A DNA stretch of 16,867 nt from Streptomyces regalis (GTDB lineage: Bacteria; Actinomycetota; Actinomycetes; Streptomycetales; Streptomycetaceae): positions 1 through 16,867 of the forward strand of contig NZ_LLZG01000061.1 of assembly GCF_001509475.1 (NCBI RefSeq), in the 5' to 3' direction. The position numbers and the translations under genes are program-made. Below the pieces are notes generated by a model. That model did no database searches. It was not told where the DNA came from and saw nothing but the letters and a program-made list of their open reading frames with translations. Shown in pieces: positions 1 to 5,911 of this stretch; the stretch's first letter is position 1; the number at the start of each line of letters is the position of its first letter.

Positions 1-1
1 G

Positions 2-347
2 CTGCTGTGGCTCTCACCCGCCCTGCCGGGCCGGACTCACGACCTGACCGCAGCCCGCACCCACCGGATCATCCGGATCTGCGAGCGCCAGGGCGTTCCT
101 ATCCTGGCCGATCTCGCCTACCAGGGTGCTGGCCCGTGGCTGACCACCGGCATCAAACGCAAGCCCTTGCAGGAACTCACTCCCACAGAAAAGACCCTCA
201 ACCGGGCACTTGCCGCCGCGCGAGCGCCGGTCGAGCGCGGCGTCGCCCGCCCTGAAGTCCTGGCGCATCTTCCGCAGGTCCCGATGCAGCCCGAATCGAA
301 TGACGTCAATCGCCAAGGCCATCCTCACACTGGAGCGGCAACGCTGA
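2..347 (+). pseudogene. IS5-type DDE transposase, 3' fragment with frameshift
   Basis: This is the C-terminal part of an insertion-sequence transposase of the IS5-like DDE superfamily; it enters from the left edge of the window. The reading frame starting at base 2 shows the family landmarks SPALPGRTHD, then ILADLAYQGAG, which holds a catalytic-core Asp, then APVERGVAR, which holds the catalytic Glu. At about base 250 one extra C in a CGCCC run shifts the frame. After it, the expected ending LKSWRIFRRSRCSPNRM is read one frame over and stops at 345-347. The single shift breaks the protein just after its catalytic Glu, so I call it a pseudogene; some IS5-group elements use programmed frameshifting, but normally near the middle. 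I could not identify the terminal inverted repeat downstream of the stop. Confidence 0.85.
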
Positions 348-469
348 AGAGGCTCATTGAGTCGGAATGGTTGAGTCGGCTGCTGGATCGTTCCGGCCGC
401 AGCACAGTCCGAGAGATAGCCCGGCAAGGGGCTGGACGCTGCATGGTGCGGAGCCCGACCGTAGGCCAC

Positions 470-823
470 ATGAGCGATCACCGTATTCACCTCCGTACGC
501 ACGGAGGGTGACGGCGGATACGGCGAGACCGCCCAGCGCATGGGCGAACTCGTCAAGGAGATCCCCGGCTTCCTCGGCGAGGACTCCGCCCGCACCCCCG
601 GCCTCTCGCGATCACCGTCGCCTACTTCAGGGACCTCGCCGGGATCGAGCGGTGGCGCGACCATGCGGAGCACCGCGTGGCCAAGGCGCAGGGGCGTGCG
701 CACTGGTACGAGCGCTACTCGTTGCACATCGCCAAGGTCGAGCTCAGCAATGGGTTCGAGCAAGGGGGCACCCCGACTGCTGGGCCCTGCGAGACGGTCT
801 CGCCGGATGGCGTTCAGCCGTGA
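470..823 (+). pseudogene. Antibiotic-biosynthesis-monooxygenase-like protein, frameshifted remnant
   Basis: The decayed gene resembles small ABM-fold (dimeric alpha-beta barrel) proteins. The N-terminal half, VFTSVRTEGDGGYGETAQRM then ELVKEIPGFLGEDSARTPGL, is read in one frame up to about 605. The rest, AITVAYFRDLAGIERWRDHA then HRVAKAQGRAHWYERY, is read from 608 in another frame and stops at 821-823. The join corresponds to two extra bases (or one missing) in the run around 603-607. The start is also damaged: the only nearby ATG (470) is out of frame with the N-terminal half, and an in-frame TGA lies at 471-473. About 19 residues after the family's usual end look like unrelated read-on sequence. 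The 3' end overlaps the convergent DUF397 gene by 10 bp. Family assignment is from remembered motifs only. Confidence 0.7.
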
Positions 824-1002
824 TGTGAGACCGAACGAAGGAAGGCCGTCCAGCTTCCCTGCGTGAGCTGGAGTATCGGTCCGTCCGCGTCCTTGGAGTC
901 TCGGACGGCGACGGTGCCGGGGATGTTGCGGGCAACTTCGACGCACTGCTGCCCCGCGTCTCCGCCGCTGTAGCTGGACTTGGCGAACTCGAAGTCAGTC
1001 AC
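814..1002 (-). CDS. DUF397 domain protein (abaA orfD/whiJ-associated type)
   Basis: This 62-aa protein has the DUF397 pattern: AKSSYSGG near the N-terminus, then CVEVA, then VAVRDSKDADGPIL, and a final W.AF motif. The usual first Trp before KSSYS is Ala here (FEFAKSSYS). It starts with GTG at 1000-1002; an AAGGAG Shine-Dalgarno lies inside the last codons of the upstream XRE regulator, whose stop is 4 bp away, so the two are almost certainly co-transcribed and coupled. In Streptomyces, DUF397 proteins are encoded beside XRE/DUF5753 regulators, and several such pairs affect development and antibiotic production; they are thought to act together with the partner regulator. The molecular activity is unknown. 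Confidence 0.9.
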   Translation of the reverse strand: MTDFEFAKSSYSGGDAGQQCVEVARNIPGTVAVRDSKDADGPILQLTQGSWTAFLRSVSHHG

Positions 1003-1006
1003 CGGC

Positions 1007-1888
1007 CTACATCTCCTTGCGGATCGTGTCGATCAGGTCGAGAGCGTTGCGCTCCGCCAGACCGACCCGTGCGATGCGGTCGAAGGTACGGCCGTGCCTG
1101 GCGGCGTCCTCTTCGCTCTCCAGCCAGAGAGTAGAAGAAGGTACGTCCATATGTACGACGTCCAGTGCTCCGGGCTCGCCGAACGAGACGATGCTGAAGG
1201 CGCCGATCATGCCGGCGTGGGCTCCGGCGAGGTACGGCACCACTTGGATTCTCACCGTGTCCAAGGTCGCCACGTCGAGCAGATGGCCCAGCTGCTGCCT
1301 CATCACGTCACGCCCTCCGACGAGTTGGCGCAGCGCACCTTCATGAATCACGGCCCATAGCTCTAGAGGGCGTTCCGACCGCAGTCGCGCCTGGCGGGTC
1401 AGTCGTGCTTCCACAAACGGCTCGATTTCGCGCGGGTCCTCCCATGAGCCGGCGCCCACCGCCACGGCACGTGCGTAGTCCGGCGTCTGCAACAACCCAG
1501 GAATGAAGGCGAGTTCCCACGTGCGGATGCTGGTGGCGATGTCCTCCAAGGCCACGTACTCGACCATGGCGGCAAGCTGGGGGTACTGATTCCACCAGCC
1601 CTTGGCCTTGCGCCGGCCCCGGTCTGCCTTGGCCAGTGCCAGCAGCTTGCCGATCACCGCCTCGTCCTTCTCGTCGTACAGATGGCACAGGGCTCTGACG
1701 TCGGGATCACGTATCGGCACCTGTCCGCGCTCGATCTTCGCGACCTTGGTGACCGACGCGGTCAACGCCTCGGCGGCGTGCGTCTGCCGCAGGTCGCAGG
1801 CTTCGCGCATGCGCAATAGCTCCCCGCCGAGTCGCCGCCCCAGAACGGTCGTGATCGTCTTCCCGCGGTCGGGGTCCTTGCCTGCCAT
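1007..1888 (-). CDS. XRE-family regulator with DUF5753 (WhiJ-like)
   Basis: The 293-aa cytoplasmic DNA-binding protein has a helix-turn-helix at about residues 17-72 (LGRRLGGELLRMREACDLRQ ... TKVAKIERGQ) and a DUF5753 domain from about 105 to 285 (typical motif LAFIPGLLQTPDYARA, then EARLTRQARL, then VVPYLAGAHAGMIGAFSI). I chose the ATG at 1886-1888 because GGGAGG lies 9 bp upstream; the open frame extends further up, but without a comparable ribosome site. It forms an operon with the DUF397 gene and diverges from an RsbW-like ATPase gene. This is the layout of WhiJ/AbaA-type loci, in which the regulator is generally considered a developmental or antibiotic switch. The 227-bp divergent region holds an inverted repeat that may be its operator. 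It has no TTA codon. Confidence 0.92.
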   Translation of the reverse strand: MAGKDPDRGKTITTVLGRRLGGELLRMREACDLRQTHAAEALTASVTKVAKIERGQVPIRDPDVRALCHLYDEKDEAVIGKLLALAKADRGRRKAKGWWNQYPQLAAMVEYVALEDIATSIRTWELAFIPGLLQTPDYARAVAVGAGSWEDPREIEPFVEARLTRQARLRSERPLELWAVIHEGALRQLVGGRDVMRQQLGHLLDVATLDTVRIQVVPYLAGAHAGMIGAFSIVSFGEPGALDVVHMDVPSSTLWLESEEDAARHGRTFDRIARVGLAERNALDLIDTIRKEM

Positions 1889-1949
1889 GTCGCTTTCCCT
1901 CCCGATCAGTTGCTCCAGTTTGAGGTGAGGGGGCAGCAACCACAAACCA

Positions 1950-1985
1950 GGACAGCAATGTTTCTGTCCAAGCAGGTTGCTGTCC
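1950..1985. promoter_or_regulatory. Inverted repeat in the whiJ-like divergent promoter region
   Basis: GGACAGCAA (1950-1958) and TTGCTGTCC (1977-1985) are perfect 9-bp inverted arms separated by 18 bp. A related copy GGCAGCAAC sits at 1932-1940, and another CTGTCC at 1964-1969. They lie about 60-100 bp upstream of the XRE regulator start and 130 bp before the ATPase start, so they are plausible binding sites for the XRE protein. The function is inferred; the repeat itself is directly visible. Confidence 0.5.
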
Positions 1986-2115
1986 ATCTTCTCGTGAGGC
2001 TACCTTCAGTACTCAATCGCCCACTGAGCGACACCAGTTGGCGGAAGTGCACCGTGCTGCCCGCACGGCGGAGCCACCCCAACTCATCAACCCACCAGCC
2101 CACCGGAGGACCCTC

Positions 2116-2565
2116 GTGACCGACTCCTGCCCTCCCCGAAACCCCAAAGCCAAAGCCAAGGCCTACGACCGCTACGACGCCGTCAGCTACACCCCGTACC
2201 CCCGCAACATCCCCCTCGCCCGCAGACACGTCGCCCAACTCGCCGTCGACTGGGGCCATCCCGGCGTCGCCGGTGACCTGGCGCTACTGGCAAGCGAGTT
2301 GTGCACGAACGCCTTACTGCACGGCTGCCTGCGGGACCGCCTGTTCCGCGTCGAGACGTCCCTCACCGGCCGGGCGCTTCGCGTCGCCGTCACCGATCCG
2401 CGAGGCGAACGGCTTCCGAGCACCCGCACTGCCGACCCCGGCGACCAGTTCGGCCGAGGGCTCCTGCTCGTCCGTACGTATGCCGATCGATGGGCGGTCG
2501 AGAAGCTCACCGTGGGCAAGACCGTCTGGGTGGAACTCGACATCTCCAGGAGTCGCGATGCGTAG
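2116..2565 (+). CDS. RsbW/SpoIIAB-like ATP-binding protein (anti-sigma-type histidine-kinase fold)
   Basis: This 149-aa protein consists of one HATPase_c domain of the anti-sigma-factor kinase type that is widespread in Streptomyces. The N-box is SELCTNALLHG (residues 60-70), the G1 box VTDPRGE (92-98) and the G2 box QFGRGLLLV (111-119). There is no sensor or membrane segment, so it should be cytosolic and may bind a sigma factor or anti-anti-sigma partner. The GTG start at 2116 follows GGAGGA at 2105-2110; a longer TTG-started frame from 2038 has no better site. It diverges from the XRE/DUF397 operon, as abaA orfA-type ATPase genes do at WhiJ-like loci. Codon 67, inside the N-box, is TTA, so translation probably needs the bldA leucyl-tRNA and would be favoured late in development. 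Confidence 0.9.
   Translation: MTDSCPPRNPKAKAKAYDRYDAVSYTPYPRNIPLARRHVAQLAVDWGHPGVAGDLALLASELCTNALLHGCLRDRLFRVETSLTGRALRVAVTDPRGERLPSTRTADPGDQFGRGLLLVRTYADRWAVEKLTVGKTVWVELDISRSRDA
2314..2316 (+). other. TTA leucine codon (bldA-type control point)
   Basis: The codon for Leu67 of the RsbW-like ATPase is TTA, in frame in ACG AAC GCC TTA CTG CAC. By eye it is the only in-frame TTA among the intact genes of the window. In Streptomyces the tRNA that reads TTA is encoded by bldA and accumulates late, so such codons tend to restrict expression to development or secondary metabolism. Confidence 0.85.
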
Positions 2566-2629
2566 CGTGCTGAGCCGTCTCAGGGGCTGCCGTGCCGGTA
2601 CCTTGGCCGCACGGCGAAGGGAGACGCGG

Positions 2630-2977
2630 ATGGCAGACGAGTGGCAGAACGCGGTGGCCGAGGCCCGGGGAGCCACCGGGTTCACGGGCAATGTCGTCCA
2701 GCGCACGGTCGACGGCATCGGGGCAGCCTTGCGCCTCGATCACCGCGCCGACTTCTATACAGAGCTGGGCGCTCTGGCGGACTCCGGCGGCTTCGAGGCG
2801 TTCCTCAACCACTGGTGGACCCAGGCGCTCGCCGACGCCGCCCCGGATGAGGACGTACGCGAGCAGGCGATCGACTTTGCCGATGTGGCCGTGTCTCTGT
2901 TCGCGCGCGCGGCCGGCGGTCCGACGTCCACGCAGTCCGAGATCGACGCCATCATCACCGGAGCCGAGGCCTGTTGA
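2630..2977 (+). CDS. Putative antitoxin-like partner of RelE toxin, unknown family
   Basis: The 115-aa acidic protein begins MADEWQNAVAEARGATGF and appears mostly helical. I do not recognise its family and see no ribbon-helix-helix, AbrB, Phd or HTH motif of known antitoxins. Its stop codon overlaps the TTG start of the RelE-type toxin gene, which is the usual order (antitoxin first) and coupling of type II pairs. The tail SEIDAIITGAEAC could be a toxin-wrapping helix, by analogy only. The ATG at 2630 follows AAGGGAG. An in-frame ATG at 2558, overlapping the end of the ATPase gene and preceded by AGGAG, would add 24 basic residues; I prefer the shorter form. It may be expressed from read-through of the ATPase gene 64 bp upstream. 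Confidence 0.7.
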   Translation: MADEWQNAVAEARGATGFTGNVVQRTVDGIGAALRLDHRADFYTELGALADSGGFEAFLNHWWTQALADAAPDEDVREQAIDFADVAVSLFARAAGGPTSTQSEIDAIITGAEAC

Positions 2978-3228
2978 GCTACACGATCATCTGGGAACGG
3001 GCGGCCTCCGAAGGCCTCAAACGGCTCCGGGCCCGTGACGGCGACGCCGTGAAACCCCTCGTCAAGGCGATCAGCGCGCTCGCGCACAGCCCGGAACCCG
3101 CCGCGAGCAGCAAGCTCGGCACCACCAACCTGCGGCGGCTGCGCGTTGGTGTGTACCGAGCCACCTACGAGATCGACGGCAGCAGTATCGCCATCAAAAT
3201 CCTCATGGTCGGCAGTACGGCCGTCTGA
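2974..3228 (+). CDS. RelE/ParE-family toxin
   Basis: The 84-aa protein has the RelE/ParE layout: an N-terminal strand SYTIIWERAA, a long helix rich in Arg, Ala and Lys (residues 11-38), then NLRRLRVGVYRATYEIDGSS and the terminal strand AIKILMVG. Basic residues Arg54, Arg55, Arg57 and Arg62 lie where RelE enzymes contact ribosome-bound mRNA. RelE members cut mRNA in the ribosome, while ParE members poison gyrase; the GxYR.xYEID core is closer to RelE. The start is TTG, overlapping the previous stop (TTGA), so translation should depend on the upstream gene and be low. That suits a toxin kept below its antitoxin level. Length is normal and no catalytic loss is evident. Confidence 0.85.
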   Translation: MSYTIIWERAASEGLKRLRARDGDAVKPLVKAISALAHSPEPAASSKLGTTNLRRLRVGVYRATYEIDGSSIAIKILMVGSTAV

Positions 3229-3245
3229 CAGGGGGGAATCGGCCG

Positions 3246-3368
3246 GTGGCGGGGTGCGCGATCGTCACCCGTGCCGAGTTCACGGCCACCGGCGACCGGC
3301 TGTACGACCAGTACATACCGGTCCACTTCCTGCCCGGTACCGGTACCGGTACCGGCACCATGGGCTGA
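3246..3368 (+). CDS. Doubtful 40-codon ORF
   Basis: A GTG start at 3246 follows a purine run (AGGGGGGAA, about 3230-3238) and opens 40 codons ending at 3366-3368. The product would include AIVTRAEFTATGDRLYDQYI and end in a Gly-Thr repeat coded by GGTACC hexamers. I recognise no family. It could be a real small protein or the remnant of a larger gene. Confidence 0.3.
   Translation: MAGCAIVTRAEFTATGDRLYDQYIPVHFLPGTGTGTGTMG
3336..3359. repeat. GGTACC hexamer tandem repeat
   Basis: Three exact GGTACC units (3336-3353) are followed by one variant GGCACC. Each unit is itself a palindrome (KpnI site), so the tract can fold on either strand. It lies at the 3' end of a doubtful small ORF in the otherwise gene-poor 303-bp gap before the two-component operon. 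Confidence 0.75.
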
Positions 3369-3459
3369 CCTGCGGGTATCCGGGCGCGAGGCCCTGTGAC
3401 CCGGCGCGGCCCGGCGCAGCCTCCCGTGTCGATATCACCCAGGTGCCCCCTGAGAGTCT

Positions 3460-3509
3460 CCTGTGCGTTTCTTAGGAAAATCACAGGTTGCGGAAAGCGT
3501 GTTCTAAGA
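3460..3509 (+). promoter_or_regulatory. Nested dyads upstream of the two-component operon
   Basis: The DNA between the toxin gene and the response-regulator gene is less GC-rich just before the ATG. CCTGTG (3460-3465) pairs with CACAGG (3482-3487), and TCTTAG (3470-3475) pairs with CTAAGA (3504-3509), giving two interleaved dyads 23-72 bp upstream of the start. This is the likely promoter/operator region; autoregulation by the response regulator is an inference. No clear -10/-35 pair was assigned. The only Shine-Dalgarno-like sequence, AGAGGA at 3507, is about 19 bp from the ATG, which is unusually far. Confidence 0.45.
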
Positions 3510-3531
3510 GGACCTCGACAAAGTTTCCAGC

Positions 3532-4272
3532 ATGACCACGACCTCGCCCCAGGGGCGCACCGAACTGCTGAGGCCGGACGGGAGCCCCGTCCGAGTGCTT
3601 GTGGTGGACGACGAGTTGTCGATCACCGAACTTCTGTCGATGGCCCTTCGCTACGAGGGCTGGCAGATCCGGAGTGCCGGGGATGGCACGGGTGCCATCC
3701 AGACCGCGCGCGAGTTCCGGCCCGACGCCGTCGTTCTCGACATGATGCTGCCGGACATGGACGGGCTGACCGTCCTGGGGCGCCTGCGCCGTGAGCTGCC
3801 GGACGTTCCTGTCCTCTTCCTCACCGCCAAGGACGCCGTCGAGGACCGTATTGCCGGGCTCACCGCCGGTGGCGACGACTACGTCACCAAGCCGTTCAGC
3901 CTGGAAGAGGTCGTGGCCCGGCTGCGCGGGCTCATCCGGCGCTCCGGTGCCGCCGACCGGCGGTCCGACTCCGTGCTGGTCGTAGGGGATCTGACCCTCG
4001 ACGAGGACAGCCACGAGGTGTCGCGCGCCGGGGAGAACATCCACCTCACCGCCACCGAGTTCGAGCTGCTGCGCTTCCTCATGCGCAACCCGCGGCGTGT
4101 GCTCAGCAAGGCGCAGATACTCGACCGGGTCTGGTCGTACGACTTCGGCGGGCAGGCCAACGTCGTCGAGCTCTATATCTCTTATCTGCGTCGGAAGATC
4201 GACGCTGGTCGCGAGCCGATGATCCACACCCGGCGTGGTGCCGGTTACCTGATCAAGCCCGCGGCGTCATGA
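3532..4272 (+). CDS. OmpR/PhoB-type response regulator
   Basis: The 246-aa cytoplasmic transcription factor is the output of the two-component system. The receiver domain spans about residues 20-135. Asp26/Asp27 form the acidic pocket, Asp70 in VVLDMMLPDMDG is the phosphoacceptor, Thr98 lies in FLTAK, and Lys120 lies in YVTKPF. The winged-helix DNA-binding domain (about 150-243) shows LTATEFELLRFLMRNPRRVL, then VELYISYLRRKID, and ends GAGYLIKP. It overlaps the kinase gene by ATGA, so the two are coupled. About 18 extra residues precede the receiver; no in-frame start further upstream is open. Linkage to two glycosyltransferase genes suggests that its regulon concerns the cell surface. Confidence 0.96.
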   Translation: MTTTSPQGRTELLRPDGSPVRVLVVDDELSITELLSMALRYEGWQIRSAGDGTGAIQTAREFRPDAVVLDMMLPDMDGLTVLGRLRRELPDVPVLFLTAKDAVEDRIAGLTAGGDDYVTKPFSLEEVVARLRGLIRRSGAADRRSDSVLVVGDLTLDEDSHEVSRAGENIHLTATEFELLRFLMRNPRRVLSKAQILDRVWSYDFGGQANVVELYISYLRRKIDAGREPMIHTRRGAGYLIKPAAS

Positions 4273-5897
4273 GCGGGCGACGACGACCGCGTACGCAGAA
4301 GAGACGGGCGGGTCAGCCGCGTACCCTGCGGGCGCGGCTCGTCGTCGCGTCGCTGGTGCTGATCGCCGTGGTGTGTGCGGTGATCGGTACGGTGACGACG
4401 CTCGCGTTGCGTTCGCACCTGTACGAACAACTGGGCACCCAGCTCACCGAAGTCGCCGATCGGGTTGCCGGCAAACCTCCCGGCGACGACGCCAACAAGA
4501 AGGACCTCAACAAGAACAACTCGTCCGACAAGGCCATCGACCTCAACGAGTTCGCCAAGCGCGCCGGAGGCCCGGGGTCGTCCGGCACGGTCATCGCCCT
4601 GGTCCAGAACGGTGTCATCACCGAGTCCAAGGTCGGCCAGAAGTCGAACGACAGGACCACCGCCGACCCCTTCGGGATGGTGGCCAACCCCCTCACCGGA
4701 GCCCAGCAAGCGGCGCTCAACCAAGTAGCCCAGGACAACAAAGAGCACACGGTCGACCTGGGCAGCCTCGGCGAGTACCGCGTCAAGTACCAGACCAGCG
4801 CCGACGGCACCCGCAGCTACTACGTCGCCATCCCCACCAAGGACGTCAGCAGCACCCTCAACACCCTGATGATCATCGAAGCCAGCGTCGCCGCCGCCGC
4901 CCTCGTAGCCGCCGGTATCGCGAGCTCGGTCCTCGTCGGCGTAGCCACCCGCCCCCTCCGCCGAGTCGCCGCCACCGCCACCCGCGTCTCCGAACTCCCC
5001 CTCCACACCGGCGAGGTCAACCTCAGCGAGCGCGTCCCCGAGTCCGAGACCGACCCGCACACCGAGGTCGGCCAGGTCGGTGCCGCGCTCAACCGGATGC
5101 TGGACCATGTGCACGGCGCCCTGCACTCCCGCCAGCAGAGCGAGATGCGGGTACGGCAGTTCGTGGCCGACGCCAGCCATGAGCTGCGCACCCCCCTGGC
5201 CTCCATCCGCGGGTACGCCGAGCTGACCAGACGCGGCAGAGAAGAGGTCGGGCCGGACACCAAGCACGCCCTCGGCCGTATCGAGTCCGAGGCCGGGCGC
5301 ATGACCCTCCTCGTCGAGGATCTGTTGCTGCTCGCCCGGCTCGACGCCGGACGGCCCCTCCAGTTCGAGCAGACCGACCTGATCCCGCTCGTCGTGGACA
5401 CCATCAGCGACGCCCGCGCGGCCGGCATGGACCACAACTGGCGCCTCGACCTGCCCGACGAACCGGCACTCGTGTCGGCGGACGCGGCACGTCTGCAACA
5501 GGTGCTGGTCAATCTCCTCGGCAATGCCCGCAAGCACACCCCACCCGGTACGACGGTCACTGCCCGTGTTCAACGGCGCGGTCCCTGGATGTGCGTGGAC
5601 GTCGAGGACAACGGCCAGGGCATCCCGGCCGATCTGCTCCCGCACGTCTTCGAGCGGTTCGCGCGCGGCGACTCCTCGCGCTCCCGTTCCTCCGGCTCGA
5701 CCGGCCTCGGCCTGGCCATTGTGCAGGCGGTGGCGGCCGCGCACGGCGGCGCCGTGACCGTCGACAGCGTGCCCGGGCGCACCGTGTTCACGGTGCATCT
5801 GCCCGCGCTCCGCACGCCGCCGAGCCCCGAAATGAGCTGGCAACAGCACTCACAGGCACAGCACAGCGTCACCACATGGGCGGAACAGGGCGCCTGA
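4269..5897 (+). CDS. Membrane sensor histidine kinase (HAMP-HisKA-HATPase)
   Basis: The 542-aa cognate kinase has an Arg-rich N-terminus, a first membrane helix at about 23-47, an extracytoplasmic sensor of about 150 residues (48-197) with an Asn/Lys/Asp-rich stretch (75-92), and a second helix at about 198-224. A HAMP linker follows (225-280), then HisKA with the phospho-His304 in DASHELRTPL. The ATPase domain has an N-box NLLGNARKHTPPG, G1 DNGQGIP, F-box FERFARGD and G2 GSTGLGLAI. All catalytic elements are intact. The sensor has no domain I recognise, so the stimulus is unknown. A Gln/His-rich tail (about 525-542) lies beyond the ATPase. The start overlaps the regulator's stop (ATGA), and the next gene begins 14 bp after its stop. 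Confidence 0.96.
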   Translation: MSGRRRPRTQKRRAGQPRTLRARLVVASLVLIAVVCAVIGTVTTLALRSHLYEQLGTQLTEVADRVAGKPPGDDANKKDLNKNNSSDKAIDLNEFAKRAGGPGSSGTVIALVQNGVITESKVGQKSNDRTTADPFGMVANPLTGAQQAALNQVAQDNKEHTVDLGSLGEYRVKYQTSADGTRSYYVAIPTKDVSSTLNTLMIIEASVAAAALVAAGIASSVLVGVATRPLRRVAATATRVSELPLHTGEVNLSERVPESETDPHTEVGQVGAALNRMLDHVHGALHSRQQSEMRVRQFVADASHELRTPLASIRGYAELTRRGREEVGPDTKHALGRIESEAGRMTLLVEDLLLLARLDAGRPLQFEQTDLIPLVVDTISDARAAGMDHNWRLDLPDEPALVSADAARLQQVLVNLLGNARKHTPPGTTVTARVQRRGPWMCVDVEDNGQGIPADLLPHVFERFARGDSSRSRSSGSTGLGLAIVQAVAAAHGGAVTVDSVPGRTVFTVHLPALRTPPSPEMSWQQHSQAQHSVTTWAEQGA

Positions 5898-5911
5898 CGA
5901 AAGTCGGTTCC

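Noticed and set aside
348..470. Search for the terminal inverted repeat and target duplication of the IS element.
   Set aside because: GAGGCTCATTGAG after the transposase stop could be the right end, but the left end is outside the window, so neither can be verified.
14..946. 310-codon minus-strand frame spanning the transposase and ABM remnants.
   Set aside because: No domain is recognisable, and both pseudogenes on the plus strand explain the sequence; the frame also overlaps the DUF397 gene.
2558..2629. Upstream ATG (2558) for the antitoxin-like gene.
   Set aside because: It has an AGGAG nearby, so it cannot be excluded. The added 24 residues are basic and unstructured, and ATG 2630 has its own AAGGGAG site.
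4245..5849. 534-codon minus-strand frame opposite the kinase gene.
   Set aside because: Same GC-bias shadow; the plus strand has full HAMP/HisKA/HATPase motifs.
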